From an uncultured Acidaminococcus sp. (lineage in GTDB: Bacteria; Bacillota; Negativicutes; Acidaminococcales; Acidaminococcaceae), in assembly GCA_900315205.1 (NCBI GenBank), contig OMYF01000015.1, forward strand, positions 1 through 44,046: DNA of 44,046 nucleotides, read 5' to 3'. Positions 1-8,841 of the stretch are shown one piece after another. Within the stretch, counting starts at the first letter, position 1. Every line of letters begins with the position of its first letter. The position numbers were made by a program, and so were the translations under genes. The notes beneath the pieces are model-generated. The model did not search any database. It saw only the letters and a list, made by a program, of their open reading frames with translations, and was not told where the DNA came from.

Positions 1-360
1 CCTTTCGTATGGTCCGCCCGGGCTTCTGTCACACCGGGCAGTGCCTCCAGCGCTTTTTTGACACGGCCCTCGCAGTGGGCACACATCATGCCTTTCACCC
101 GCTAGGTGACCTCGGTGCCGGAAGCTGCCGGAGACGGTGCCCCGGCCTCGCCGGTCACTTCATAGCCCGCAGCCTTCACAGCGTCCCGGACCTTTGCAAA
201 ATCCAGCGGTCCTGTCACCGTCACCACGGCCGTCCCTGCTGTATGGTCCGCCCGGGCTTCCGTCACGCCGGGCAGTGCCTCCAGCGCTTTTTTGACACGG
301 CCCTCGCAGTGGGCACACATCATGCCTTTCACCTGATAGGTGATCTGCGTTCCGCCGGCT
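1..360 (-). pseudogene. Out-of-frame tandem HMA modules at the copA 3' end
   Basis: On the minus strand, in a frame one base away from the copA frame, positions about 345-102 encode a complete heavy-metal-associated domain (GMMCAHC metal motif, then a typical beta-alpha-beta pattern ending near AAGYEVTG). A TAG at 102-104 stops this frame. The same frame then continues as a second HMA module with the same GMMCAHC motif and runs off the left edge. A linker rich in P, A, S and G joins copA to the first module and the first to the second. Inference: copA once ended with one or more CopZ-like HMA domains, and a one-base insertion (or two-base loss) near 350-362 plus the TAG now disconnect them. 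A sequencing error or recoding could also explain the shift. Confidence 0.6.
8..333 (-). repeat. Intragenic tandem duplication, 234-bp period
   Basis: Bases 8-99 and 242-333 match at 90 of 92 positions. The offset is 234 bp, exactly 78 codons. Similarity falls sharply after 99/333, in the linker. Each copy covers the metal-motif half of an HMA domain. The near-identity suggests a recent duplication or gene conversion. Confidence 0.85.
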
Positions 361-2721
361 GCCGGATGCCGGAACAGGGCAGGCGGCCGGCACAGGTGCC
401 AGATCCGCTTTTTCCACCAGAGCCGCAGCCGGATTCTTCCGCTTTTTATCATGGCTGGCATCATGGAGTTTGAAGAGGTTCAGGCGCAGGGCGTTCATGC
501 AAACGGTGAAGCTGGATACGCTCATGGCCGCCGCCCCCACCATGGGGTTCATCTTATAGCTGAACAGCCCGGCTGCCAGAGGGATGCAGATGACATTGTA
601 GAAGAAGGCCCAGAACAGGTTTTCGTGAATGTTGGTCACAGTGCCCCGGCTCAGCCGGACCGCGGCCGAGACATCCGTCAGGCGGCTGTTCATCAGCACG
701 ATATCCGCCGAATCGATGGCCACATCGGCGCCTGCCCCGATGGCGATCCCGATGTCCGCACGCGTCAGGGCCGGTGCATCGTTGATGCCGTCGCCGACCA
801 TGGCGACCAGGCCGCCGGCTTTCTGGAGTTCCCGGATCACCGTTTCCTTCCCTTCCGGCAGCACTCCGGCCACGACCCGGTCCACACCGGCCTGTCTGCC
901 GATGGCTTCTGCCGTCCGCTGGTTGTCGCCCGTGACCATGACCACTTCAATGCCCATGTTCTGGAGTTCTTTGATCGCTTTGGCGGAATCTTCCTTGATG
1001 ACGTCGGCTACGGCAATCATTCCGGCCAGTTTCCCGTCTTTTGCAAAGACCAGCGGGGTTTTGCCCTGACCGGCCAGCTCCGCTCCCCTGGCTTCCAGGT
1101 TGCTGTCCATGGTCACCTGAGATTTCAGGAAATTCAGGCTGCCGCCCAGGAGTTTGGAACCCTTCCGGACCACCTGGAGCCCATTGCCGGGCAGTGCCTG
1201 GAAAGCATCGACAGCTTCCGGCTGCATGCCCTGTGCCTTTGCTTCTTCCACAACCGCCCGGGCCAGCGGATGTTCCGATTTCTGTTCCAGATCATAGGCC
1301 AGCTGGAGCAGGCTTTCCTTCGTATAGCCTTCCGCCGGCACCACGTCCGTCACTTTGGGCTGTCCTTTCGTAATGGTCCCGGTCTTGTCCAGGGCCACCA
1401 CGGCCACTTTCCCGGCGTTTTCCAGAGAAGAAGAAGTCTTGAACAGGATTCCGTTCTTGGCACCCACGCCGCTGCCCACCATGATGGCTACCGGTGTGGC
1501 AAGTCCCAGCGCACACGGGCAGGCGATGACCAGTACGGCGATGCCCCGGGCAATGGCCTGACCCAGAGGCGCTCCGGCGATCAGCCAGCCGATAGTGGTG
1601 ATGACGGCAATGCTGATGATGGCCGGGACGAATACAGCGGATACCCGATCGGCGATTCGGGCGATCGGAGCCTTCGTCGCAGCCGCGTCACTGACGAGTT
1701 TAATGATCTGAGAAAGGGTCGTATCTTCGCCCACACGGGTCGCTTCACATTCCAGATACCCGGACTGGTTGATGGTGGCAGTGGAAACCTTGTCCCCCGG
1801 TTTTTTATCCACGGGCAGGCTTTCACCGGTCAGAGCGCTTTCGTTCACAGCGGAATTGCCCTTGACGACGACACCGTCCACGGGGATGTTCTCACCGGGA
1901 CGGACGGCGAAGATATCGCCCTTCTGCACATCGTCGATGGAAACAGTGACTTCCCTGCCGTCACGGATCAGGACGGCAGTCTTGGGCGCCAGTTTCATAA
2001 GGCCCTTCAGTGCGTCCGTCGTGCGGCCCTTGCTCATGGCTTCCAGCATCTTACCCAGCGTGATCAGGGACGGGATCATGGCAGCCGTCTCAAAGTACAG
2101 ATCATGCATGTACATATGGTGCAGCGTCGCAAACGGCGTTCCCTGCGTTGTCAGATAGGTGATCTCATAGAACACCGCAAGGCTCCAGAAAAAGGAGACC
2201 GAGGAACCGAGTGCCACCAGGGTATCCATATTCGGCGCCCCATGCAGCAGTGTCCGGAAACCGCTCGTATAGAAATCCTTGTTGATGTACATCACAATGA
2301 TGGCGAGCAGCATCTGGGTCAGCATGAGTCCCAGATGGTTCCCATCCAGCAGCGCCGGTACGGGCCAGCCCAGCATATTGTGTCCCATCGTCAGATACAT
2401 GAGGACGAACAGGAATCCCAGGGAAGAGATCAGACGGCGGCGGAGACGCGGCGTATCATGATCCTTCAGGGCTTCCTCGTCGGCAGCCAGTTTCTCTGCC
2501 AGCCCCTGCTTTGCCTGGGAGGCCCCCTTGACCGAGGCACCGTAGCCCGCTTCCTCGACAGCCTTGATGACGGCACTGTCGCTTGCAGTCCCTTCCACCC
2601 CCATGCTGTTGGTCAGCAGGGAAACCGAGACAGAGGTCACGCCGGGAACGGCGGCCACTGCTTTTTCCACATGAGCCTGACAGGATGCACAGGTCATGCC
2701 TGTCACTACATATTGTTTCAT
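160..2721 (-). CDS. copA: Copper-translocating P-type ATPase (P1B-1), altered C-terminus
   Basis: Exports Cu(I) across the cytoplasmic membrane using ATP. An N-terminal HMA domain carries GMTCASC at residues 8-14. Membrane segments follow from about 97. The actuator TGES motif is near 298-301, CPC (401-403) is the ion-binding motif, DKTGT (445-449) is phosphorylated, SEHP is at 482-485, and TGDN and GDGIND mark the nucleotide and P domains. YN (708-709) and MSVSS (733-737) are the usual Cu(I) residues of the last helices. The ATG at 2721 has AGGAGG 8 nt upstream; an in-frame start 33 nt earlier lacks a site. After about residue 787 (proline/alanine linker) the frame reads nonsense to the stop at 160, while a proper HMA domain lies in the neighbouring frame. 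The pump core looks intact; the tail is probably frameshifted. Confidence 0.93.
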   Translation of the reverse strand: MKQYVVTGMTCASCQAHVEKAVAAVPGVTSVSVSLLTNSMGVEGTASDSAVIKAVEEAGYGASVKGASQAKQGLAEKLAADEEALKDHDTPRLRRRLISSLGFLFVLMYLTMGHNMLGWPVPALLDGNHLGLMLTQMLLAIIVMYINKDFYTSGFRTLLHGAPNMDTLVALGSSVSFFWSLAVFYEITYLTTQGTPFATLHHMYMHDLYFETAAMIPSLITLGKMLEAMSKGRTTDALKGLMKLAPKTAVLIRDGREVTVSIDDVQKGDIFAVRPGENIPVDGVVVKGNSAVNESALTGESLPVDKKPGDKVSTATINQSGYLECEATRVGEDTTLSQIIKLVSDAAATKAPIARIADRVSAVFVPAIISIAVITTIGWLIAGAPLGQAIARGIAVLVIACPCALGLATPVAIMVGSGVGAKNGILFKTSSSLENAGKVAVVALDKTGTITKGQPKVTDVVPAEGYTKESLLQLAYDLEQKSEHPLARAVVEEAKAQGMQPEAVDAFQALPGNGLQVVRKGSKLLGGSLNFLKSQVTMDSNLEARGAELAGQGKTPLVFAKDGKLAGMIAVADVIKEDSAKAIKELQNMGIEVVMVTGDNQRTAEAIGRQAGVDRVVAGVLPEGKETVIRELQKAGGLVAMVGDGINDAPALTRADIGIAIGAGADVAIDSADIVLMNSRLTDVSAAVRLSRGTVTNIHENLFWAFFYNVICIPLAAGLFSYKMNPMVGAAAMSVSSFTVCMNALRLNLFKLHDASHDKKRKNPAAALVEKADLAPVPAACPVPASGSRRNADHLSGERHDVCPLRGPCQKSAGGTARRDGSPGGPYSRDGRGDGDRTAGFCKGPGRCEGCGL

Positions 2722-2742
2722 ATCTGCTTCCTCCTGTATTAT

Positions 2743-2759
2743 ATACCCTACCAAGGTAT
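2743..2759. promoter_or_regulatory. CsoR-like copper operator
   Basis: A perfect inverted repeat, ATACC-N7-GGTAT, lies just downstream of the predicted copA transcription start. The form ATACCCTAC...GGTAT resembles known CsoR operators of copZA in Bacillus. No csoR gene lies in the window, so the regulator is inferred. Confidence 0.5.
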
Positions 2760-2773
2760 TGTTTTATGGTCTT

Positions 2774-2802
2774 ATCATAATATTTCCGCCCGCTTTTGTC
2801 AA
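2774..2802 (-). promoter_or_regulatory. copA sigma-70 promoter
   Basis: On the minus strand, TTGACA (-35, 2797-2802) and TATGAT (-10, 2774-2779) are separated by exactly 17 bp. The predicted start near 2767 puts the CsoR-like operator at about +8 to +24. Confidence 0.75.
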
Positions 2803-2861
2803 TACGTTTTCAAAAGAATTTTATATTAAGTTAGTATGATATAACTTTCTGGGAAAAGCAA

Positions 2862-2889
2862 GACCCCGGAACGCTTTCCGTCCGGGGTC
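2862..2889 (-). terminator. Probable dusB terminator
   Basis: A 9-bp GC-rich stem (GACCCCGGA/TCCGGGGTC, 10-nt loop) lies about 120 nt after the dusB stop and is followed on the minus strand by a mixed T tract (TTGCTTTTCC). The rest of 2722-3007 holds only the copA promoter region. Confidence 0.5.
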
Positions 2890-3007
2890 CGCTGAGAAAA
2901 TATCTTTATGATGGGAACGGAACAGCACAGCCTGTCCGCCGTAAAACATCCTGTGGAGCAGCTTCGCCGCTGCCTCCGGCCATCCCCGCCGCCGGGACGG
3001 TGCCTCT

Positions 3008-3985
3008 TCAGTGCTCCGGTCCGCCCGCAAGGAAAGCTTCATAGTCATCGAGGACAGCCAGCAGTTCTTCCCGCGTCCGGGCCTGGTTGATGGCATTGCG
3101 GTAAAAGGCGCTGCGGCAGAGTCCCGCAAAATAGCATGCACCATGGTGCCGCATTTCCCGCACGGCAATCCGCTCGCCCTTGCAGGCGATGAGAGCCTCC
3201 AGATGGCGCCGGACCATGGCAAACCGTTCCCTGTCGGATACTTTCGTCACCGGTTTCCCGGCAAGTGCCTGCTTTGCCTCCGTGAAGATCCAGGGATTGC
3301 CTTCGGCTCCCCGGGCGATCATCACGCCGTCACAGCCTGTTTCCCGGACCATCCGCACGGCATCGGCTCCGGAAAAGATATCCCCATTACCCAGTACTGG
3401 TATGGAAACGGCTTCCTTGACCGCCCTGATGACGGACCAGTCCGCCTTTCCCGCATAGAACTGGCTCCGTGTGCGGCCATGGACAGCGACAGCGCGGACG
3501 CCCGCTTTCTCAGCAAGACGGGCCAGTTCCACCGCGTTCCGGTGGTTTTCATCCCAGCCGGCACGCATCTTCACGGTCACGGGGACACTGACGGCATCCA
3601 CCATGGCTGCAAGGATGGCATAGGCCCGTTCCGGATCTTTCATCAGGGCAGATCCCTCCCCGTTGGCCACGACCTTATGGACCGGGCATCCCATATTGAC
3701 ATCGATGATATCGGCTCCGGCCTCTTCCACGATCCTGGCAGCCGCCGCCATTTCCCGGGGCACTGACCCGAAGAGCTGGATGGCTGTCGGATGCTCCTGC
3801 GGGTCGATGGCCAGCATGGCATACGTCTTCTGATTGCGGAAAAGGAGCGCCTTGGCGCTCACCATTTCAGAAACCGTGTAATCAGCCCCTTTTTCCCGGC
3901 AGATGACACGGAAAGGCAGATCCGTCACCCCGGCCATGGGCGCAAGGACCACGGGGATGCGGGCTGCTATGAGTCCATTGAACAT
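3008..3985 (-). CDS. dusB: tRNA-dihydrouridine synthase, DusB type
   Basis: FMN-dependent enzyme that reduces uridine to dihydrouridine in the tRNA D-loop. The 325-residue protein begins with the family pattern VLAPMAGVTDLPFR (FMN-binding barrel). NMGCP places the catalytic cysteine at residue 100, followed by VVANGEGSALM. KMRAGW, AVHGRTRSQFY, PVLGNGDI and GCDGVMIARGA are the successive barrel-strand motifs. The C-terminal part is the helical tRNA-binding domain. The ATG at 3985 is preceded by GGGAGG, and an upstream open extension of 50 codons is low-complexity and lacks a ribosome site. It lies downstream of the coaX terminator, so it needs its own promoter, which I could not place. A dusB gene also sits in this region in bacilli. 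Confidence 0.93.
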   Translation of the reverse strand: MFNGLIAARIPVVLAPMAGVTDLPFRVICREKGADYTVSEMVSAKALLFRNQKTYAMLAIDPQEHPTAIQLFGSVPREMAAAARIVEEAGADIIDVNMGCPVHKVVANGEGSALMKDPERAYAILAAMVDAVSVPVTVKMRAGWDENHRNAVELARLAEKAGVRAVAVHGRTRSQFYAGKADWSVIRAVKEAVSIPVLGNGDIFSGADAVRMVRETGCDGVMIARGAEGNPWIFTEAKQALAGKPVTKVSDRERFAMVRRHLEALIACKGERIAVREMRHHGACYFAGLCRSAFYRNAINQARTREELLAVLDDYEAFLAGGPEH

Positions 3986-4089
3986 ATTTCCTCCCTGCTT
4001 GAAAAACACGCAAGGCCCGGGGTCCGCCCTTTTCCGGCGGCCTGTGCCCGTACCGGATCCGGTGCGTCCTGCCGCGCCCTTATCCTGCC

Positions 4090-4130
4090 AAAAAAAGATT
4101 CCTGCCCGGAGCAGCCCCGGAACAGGAATC
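4090..4130 (-). terminator. coaX intrinsic terminator
   Basis: Stem GATTCCTG/CAGGAATC (4097-4104 with 4123-4130) with additional internal pairing in the loop, followed on the minus strand by seven T residues. It starts about 18 nt after the coaX stop. Confidence 0.85.
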
Positions 4131-4147
4131 CACACATCCGCAGGATG

Positions 4148-4918
4148 TCAGCTGTTCATCTGATGGAGGATGCGGAGCCCTTCCAGCGTAAGGAACGGTT
4201 CCACCACATCGACGTGGCTGGATTCGGAAGCCATGAGTCTTCCAAAACCGCCCGTCACCACTACAAAAGCCTGACCGCCCAGTTCTTTCTTCATCCGGGT
4301 GATGAGGCCGTCCATCTGGCCGACAAACCCAAAAATGACACCGGAACGCATGGCATGGATCGTGTCGTGGCAAATGGCATGTTCCGGTTTGATGAGTTCG
4401 ATCCGCGGCAGTTTGGCCGCCTTCTGGAACAGGGCTTCTGTCGAGATGCCGATTCCCGGAGCAATGGCACCGCCCAGATATTCGCCGTCCGGACGCAGGG
4501 CACAGAATGTGGTTGCCGTACCGAAATCGATGATGATCAGGTTCCCCTTATCCGGGTACATATGGTGAGCTGCAACGGCATTGACGATACGGTCCGCACC
4601 GATCTCATTGGGATGGTCATAATCCAGCTTCAGGCCCGTGTTGATCTCGCTCGTCACGACAAAGGGCGTGATGCCGAAATAGCGTTTGCACATATTGCAG
4701 AGCGGTACGAGCAGAGGCGGCACAACCGTGGAAATGATGATATCCGAGATATCCTTCATCTCCACTTCCGCATAGTCGAACATGCTCCCGAGCAGGATCC
4801 CGAATTCATCGGATGTGCGGGAACGGCTGCTCGACAGTCTCCAGTGGCAGCGCCATACTTTCCCGTCGTGGACCCCTACTACAATGTTCGTATTGCCGAC
4901 ATCCATTACCATTAACAT
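4148..4918 (-). CDS. coaX: Type III pantothenate kinase
   Basis: Phosphorylates pantothenate in the first step of coenzyme A synthesis; type III enzymes are not feedback-inhibited by CoA. The N-terminus MLMVMDVGNTNIVVGV carries the ASKHA phosphate-binding motif. GADRIVNAVA and DFGTATTF are the pantothenate and second phosphate loops, and APGIGIS plus VVTGGFGR complete the fold. Length is 256 residues, normal for the family. The ATG at 4918 is used because GGAGG lies 8 nt upstream; a start five codons earlier would overlap that site. It is monocistronic between its own promoter (4999-5026) and terminator. Confidence 0.93.
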   Translation of the reverse strand: MLMVMDVGNTNIVVGVHDGKVWRCHWRLSSSRSRTSDEFGILLGSMFDYAEVEMKDISDIIISTVVPPLLVPLCNMCKRYFGITPFVVTSEINTGLKLDYDHPNEIGADRIVNAVAAHHMYPDKGNLIIIDFGTATTFCALRPDGEYLGGAIAPGIGISTEALFQKAAKLPRIELIKPEHAICHDTIHAMRSGVIFGFVGQMDGLITRMKKELGGQAFVVVTGGFGRLMASESSHVDVVEPFLTLEGLRILHQMNS

Positions 4919-4998
4919 GAGAGTTTCCTCCATAAGCGAAATACTTTTTTACTGATTTCCGGCGGCCCTATCCGGGGACGGGCCTCATAAACGAAACC

Positions 4999-5026
4999 AT
5001 TATACCAGAACTTTTGAATCATGCAA
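4999..5026 (-). promoter_or_regulatory. coaX promoter, extended -10
   Basis: On the minus strand TTGCAT (5021-5026) and TGG-TATAAT (-10 at 4999-5004) are 16 bp apart. The TG dinucleotide makes an extended -10. Confidence 0.65.
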
Positions 5027-5116
5027 GCATCAATCTGGATGCGAAAGGAAATACAACACTCCATAACAGTTTATTGTATATAATGGTCGAATCTGTTACA
5101 TCAGCACGGATATAAG

Positions 5117-5147
5117 AAAAAAGCGCCGCCAGCACAGATGACGGCAC
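5117..5147 (-). terminator. birA intrinsic terminator
   Basis: In the minus-strand RNA GUGCCGUC pairs with GGCGGCGC (8 bp including two G-U pairs, 9-nt loop), followed by six U. It begins 14 nt after the birA stop. Confidence 0.8.
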
Positions 5148-5160
5148 TTTTTCTCTTATA

Positions 5161-6156
5161 TCACTGATACTTCCCGGTCCCATGGGCGGGCCGGATCGAT
5201 ACGTCGCCGGCCAGGACCCTTTCGATGCTGCCGTCTTCCCTGCGTACCAGCAGCGCTCCTTCAGGATCGATATCGACAGCCGTGCCGATGTAGGTCTTAT
5301 CCGGCGAGATGACCTTGACCATACGTCCCAGGGTCGTGGAATACTCCCGCCATTTGTCGAAAATGGGGGCAAACCCTTCTCTCAGGGCTGTTCCGTAATA
5401 CTCCTCCATGCAGTCCAGGACCCTTCCGAGCAGCGCAGCCCGGTCGATGGGATGGCCGGCCACATCGGCGATGGATACAGCCGAATCCCGCAGATTTTCA
5501 GGTACCATTTCCCGGGGCACACAGACATTGATGCCGATGCCGACCACGAGATAATTGATATGGCCGAATTCAGCGCTCATCTCCGTCAGGATCCCCACCA
5601 TCTTGCGTCCATCCAGGAGGACATCATTGGGCCACTTGATCATCGCTTCGACTCCGCAGCACTCCCGGATAGCCCGGACGACGGCCACGGCCGCCAGCAG
5701 CGTCATCTTGGGAGCTTCCTGGGGCAGGAACGACGGCTTCAGCAGCACGGAAAACCAGAGGCCCTTGCCATAGGGGCTGAACCAGCCCCGTGAAAGCCTG
5801 CCCTTTCCGCCCGTCTGTTCCTCAGCCACACAGAGCGTACCATCCTCTGCACCGGTATAGGCAAGCTTCTTCAGCACTTCATTCGTCGAAGTCACTGTAT
5901 CCTGATAGCAGATATGGCGGCCCACGAAACGGGTATGGAGATGCTGTCCGATCTCTTCCGGCAGCAGCTTATCCGGAGCGGAAACAAAGATATATCCCTT
6001 TTTGGTATGCGCCTCGATCACGTATCCCATTTTTTTCAGATTCTGGATATGTTTCCAGACTGCCGTCCTGGTGATGCCAAGCTTATCGGCCAGTTCCTGA
6101 CCGGAAACAGGCTGCGAAGGCCGTTCCCGCAAAAGCTGCAAAATTTTTGTCCGCAC
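5161..6156 (-). CDS. birA: Biotin-[acetyl-CoA-carboxylase] ligase / biotin repressor
   Basis: Bifunctional BirA: activates biotin to biotinyl-AMP, loads it on carboxylase biotin domains, and through its N-terminal winged helix can repress biotin genes. Residues about 1-60 form the HTH (SGQELADKLGITRTAVWKHI). The ligase domain shows GGKGRLSRGW (biotin/ATP loop), IKWPNDVLL (catalytic lysine region) and VVGIGINV. The C-terminal SH3-like domain ends with ERVLAGDVSIRP. Length is 331 residues, as for the Bacillus two-domain form. The start is GTG at 6156 with GGGAGG about 10 nt upstream; the nearby ATG is out of frame. It sits between the coaX promoter region and the ftsH terminator and is probably a single-gene unit. 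Confidence 0.93.
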   Translation of the reverse strand: MRTKILQLLRERPSQPVSGQELADKLGITRTAVWKHIQNLKKMGYVIEAHTKKGYIFVSAPDKLLPEEIGQHLHTRFVGRHICYQDTVTSTNEVLKKLAYTGAEDGTLCVAEEQTGGKGRLSRGWFSPYGKGLWFSVLLKPSFLPQEAPKMTLLAAVAVVRAIRECCGVEAMIKWPNDVLLDGRKMVGILTEMSAEFGHINYLVVGIGINVCVPREMVPENLRDSAVSIADVAGHPIDRAALLGRVLDCMEEYYGTALREGFAPIFDKWREYSTTLGRMVKVISPDKTYIGTAVDIDPEGALLVRREDGSIERVLAGDVSIRPAHGTGKYQ

Positions 6157-6221
6157 CTTGCTTCATCCTCCCTGCAAATATTGAGCATTACCGGATCCAT
6201 CCATTCCGGAACCGGTCCGGC

Positions 6222-6248
6222 AAAAAAGCAGGGCACCGAAGTGCCCTG
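6222..6248 (-). terminator. ftsH intrinsic terminator with UUCG loop
   Basis: Minus-strand RNA CAGGGCAC-UUCG-GUGCCCUG (8 perfect pairs, stable UUCG tetraloop) followed by CUUUUUU. Confidence 0.92.
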
Positions 6249-6274
6249 GATGATTTTCGCCTGCTGCTGTCAGC

Positions 6275-6306
6275 AGGGCCCGGATGGACAAAGCCGTCCG
6301 GGCCCT
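6275..6306 (-). other. Second hairpin directly after ftsH
   Basis: A perfect 10-bp stem AGGGCCCGGA/TCCGGGCCCT with a 12-nt loop starts 11 nt after the ftsH stop and precedes the terminator. It lacks a T tract. It could protect the ftsH mRNA 3' end or add to termination. Confidence 0.6.
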
Positions 6307-6316
6307 CCTGCTAAGT

Positions 6317-8260
6317 TCAATGGCCCCCCTGCGGCACATCATGCAGTGCCGGTTCAGCAGCCGTCCCAGCTTCTGCGGCCGGCTGCGTCAAAGGCGGAAT
6401 GGGCGCCGGAGTCCCGGGTTCCGGCGGCTGAGCCTCCGGTTCCGGAGCTTTCTCCCCCTTTTCCAGGATACGCCCGTACTTCATCAATTCTTCGATCTCA
6501 TGGCCTTCCAGCGTTTCTCTTTCCATCAGGGCCCTGGCAATGAGATGGAGTTTGTCCAGATTATCGGAAATGACTTTCACCGTGCCTTCGTAGGCTTCAT
6601 CGATGAAGCGGCGGATCTCACGGTCCACAGCAGCAGCGACTTCCTCGCTGACCTGATTCTGCTGACCCATGTCACGGCCCAGGAAGACCTGTTTGTTCCG
6701 ATGGCCAAAGGTCACGGCTCCCAGAACATCACTCATGCCATATTCGCATGTCATATCCCGGGCAAGCTCCGTTGCCCGCTGCAGATCGCTGCTGGCTCCG
6801 CTGGAAATCTCATGGAGCACCAGTGCCTCGGCCACCCGGCCGCCCAGCAGCACTTTAAGCTCATCCAGGAGCTCACTGCGCGTCGCATAGTACCGGTCTT
6901 CCTTGGGAAGGCTCAGCGTATAGCCGCCAGCCCGTCCGCGCGGGATGATGGTGACCTTATGGACAGGATCCGTATGGTCCAGGAGCATCCCGACGAGCGT
7001 ATGACCGCCTTCATGGTACGCGGTCAGGCGTTTTTCTTCTTCGCTCATGATGCGGCTCTTCCTTTCAGGCCCCATCATGACACGTTCCGCAGCTTCTTCC
7101 AGGTCACTCATGGTAATGGTCATCTGGTTGTGGCGGGCTGCCAGAAGGGCGCCCTCATTGACCAGGTTGGCCAGATCCGCGCCGGTAAAGCCGGGCGTAC
7201 GGCGTGCCAGGATATCCAGATCCACCGTGGAATCGATGGGTTTGCCCTTCGTATGGACCTTCAGGATGGCCCTGCGGCCCCGTACATCCGGCTTATCGAC
7301 GACAATCTGCCGGTCGAAACGGCCCGGCCGCAACAGTGCCGGATCAAGGATATCCGGACGGTTCGTGGCGGCAATCATAATGATGCCTTCGTTGGCACCA
7401 AATCCGTCCATTTCGACGAGGAGCTGGTTCAGCGTCTGTTCCCGCTCGTCATGGCCGCCGCCCAGGCCGGCGCCTCTCTGCCGTCCCACCGCATCGATTT
7501 CATCGATGAAGACGATGCAGGGTGCATTCTTCTTGGCCTGATCGAAAAGGTCCCGCACACGGGAAGCACCGACACCGACGAACATTTCGACGAAGTCGGA
7601 ACCGCTGATGCTGAAGAAAGGCACACCGGCCTCGCCGGCCACAGCTTTGGCAAGGAGCGTCTTGCCCGTGCCGGGAGGGCCGTACAGGAGCACACCCTTA
7701 GGGATCTTGGCGCCCAGCTGATTGTACTTCTGCGGTGCCCGCAGAAATTCCACGACTTCCTCCAGTTCCTGCTTGGCTTCGTCAGCGCCGGCGACATCAC
7801 GGAAGGTCACCTTGCTCTTGCCGTCGCCGTACAGTTTGGCCTTGCTCTTGCCGAAGGACATGACCTTGCTGCCGCCGCCCTGGGCATTGTTCATCATGAA
7901 GAACCAGAGCACGATGACAATGATCATGGGCAGGATCGAGGTCAGGATATTGCTCAGAAGGGACGGCTGCGGCGGCAGTTCCGCCTTGATTTCAACATCC
8001 TTGGCCCGCAGCGTTTCCACCATCTTGTCATCGCGCGGCGCAATGGTCGTGAATTCAGCCCCGTTCTTGAGCTTGCCCTTGATGGTCGTGTTGTCGACAA
8101 TCGTCACGGAAGAAACATCATCCTGCTGGACTTCCTTCATGAAATTGGTGTAGCTCATCTCATTCTTTGGAGTGCTGGGAGAGTTGTAGTATTCAAAAAT
8201 CCACAGCCCAAGGATCAAAATGAGCAGGTAGAAAAGTAGGTTGCGAAAAAATTTTGTCAC
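6317..8260 (-). CDS. ftsH: ATP-dependent zinc metalloprotease FtsH
   Basis: Membrane-anchored AAA+ protease that degrades misfolded membrane proteins and regulatory substrates. Two transmembrane segments (about residues 8-25 and 103-123) flank a short periplasmic domain. The AAA domain has GPPGTGKT (Walker A, 194-201), IVFIDEID (Walker B) and the second region of homology near 299-318. The protease zinc motif is HEGGH (416-420). The last 40 residues are a proline/alanine/glutamate-rich tail. Length 647 is typical. The start is GTG at 8260 with AGGAGG 6-7 nt upstream. It is the last gene of the conserved tilS-hpt-ftsH run, 41 nt after hpt, and is followed by a strong terminator. Confidence 0.97.
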   Translation of the reverse strand: MTKFFRNLLFYLLILILGLWIFEYYNSPSTPKNEMSYTNFMKEVQQDDVSSVTIVDNTTIKGKLKNGAEFTTIAPRDDKMVETLRAKDVEIKAELPPQPSLLSNILTSILPMIIVIVLWFFMMNNAQGGGSKVMSFGKSKAKLYGDGKSKVTFRDVAGADEAKQELEEVVEFLRAPQKYNQLGAKIPKGVLLYGPPGTGKTLLAKAVAGEAGVPFFSISGSDFVEMFVGVGASRVRDLFDQAKKNAPCIVFIDEIDAVGRQRGAGLGGGHDEREQTLNQLLVEMDGFGANEGIIMIAATNRPDILDPALLRPGRFDRQIVVDKPDVRGRRAILKVHTKGKPIDSTVDLDILARRTPGFTGADLANLVNEGALLAARHNQMTITMSDLEEAAERVMMGPERKSRIMSEEEKRLTAYHEGGHTLVGMLLDHTDPVHKVTIIPRGRAGGYTLSLPKEDRYYATRSELLDELKVLLGGRVAEALVLHEISSGASSDLQRATELARDMTCEYGMSDVLGAVTFGHRNKQVFLGRDMGQQNQVSEEVAAAVDREIRRFIDEAYEGTVKVISDNLDKLHLIARALMERETLEGHEIEELMKYGRILEKGEKAPEPEAQPPEPGTPAPIPPLTQPAAEAGTAAEPALHDVPQGGH

Positions 8261-8301
8261 TGTATCCTCCTGCCTCCCATCCCGTGAGATGGGTGTGTTT
8301 T

Positions 8302-8841
8302 TTATTTTTGATAAACGGAACGCTTCAGGACACCGATGTACGGCAGCGTCCGATAATCTTCAGCATAGTCAAGCCCGAATCCCACGACGAATTCATCGGG
8401 GATTTCAAAGCCATAGTAGTCGGGCAGCATTTTGACGAGACGCCGCTCCTTCTTATCGAGCATCGCCGCAATCCGGATGCTCCTGCAGTTGCGGCCGGCA
8501 AAAAGTTCCCGCACGGCCTTCAGAGTCAGGCCGGAATCCACGACATCATCGACAAGCAGCACATTCTTGCCGGACAGGTTCCGGGACGTATCGAACTGGA
8601 TATCGACCTTGCCCGTCGTGGAAGTACCGGAGCCGTAGGAAGAAACCTTCAGGAAATCGATCTGGGTCGGTATGGTCAGATGCTGGGTCAGCTCCACCAT
8701 GAAATAGGCAGCGCCCTTCAGCAGGCCGATGACAAGGAGTTCCTGTCCTGCGTAGTCCCTGCTGATTTCCTCGGCCATCTCAGCGATCCTCTTCTTTAAC
8801 GTAACTTCATCGATCAACACTCTTTCAATATTGGGATGCAT
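8302..8841 (-). CDS. hpt: Hypoxanthine phosphoribosyltransferase
   Basis: Purine salvage: transfers ribose-5-phosphate from PRPP to hypoxanthine or guanine in the cytoplasm. The 179-residue protein has the PRPP signature [13 protein letters not shown] (residues 94-106) and the flexible loop region [11 protein letters not shown] (67-77). The chosen ATG at 8841 begins [12 protein letters not shown] and has AAGGAG about 10 nt upstream. An open extension upstream lies inside tilS. The first 17 nt overlap the end of tilS, implying translational coupling, as in other Firmicutes. Confidence 0.95.
   Translation of the reverse strand: MHPNIERVLIDEVTLKKRIAEMAEEISRDYAGQELLVIGLLKGAAYFMVELTQHLTIPTQIDFLKVSSYGSGTSTTGKVDIQFDTSRNLSGKNVLLVDDVVDSGLTLKAVRELFAGRNCRSIRIAAMLDKKERRLVKMLPDYYGFEIPDEFVVGFGLDYAEDYRTLPYIGVLKRSVYQK

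Noticed and set aside
102..464. Independent copZ gene in the alternative frame
   Set aside because: No ribosome site precedes its possible starts, which lie inside copA, and its first 35 residues are linker sequence in the wrong frame. It fits a disconnected copA tail better.
2738..2743. TATAAT as a copA -10 element
   Set aside because: Transcription would start within the ribosome-binding site; the TTGACA/TATGAT pair at 2774-2802 is far better placed.
340..2829. Very long plus-strand open frame opposite copA (and similar ones opposite ftsH, spoVB/mfd and lysA/ABC genes)
   Set aside because: They are antisense shadows caused by high third-position G+C. They show no family motifs and no ribosome sites, while the minus frames encode complete conserved proteins.
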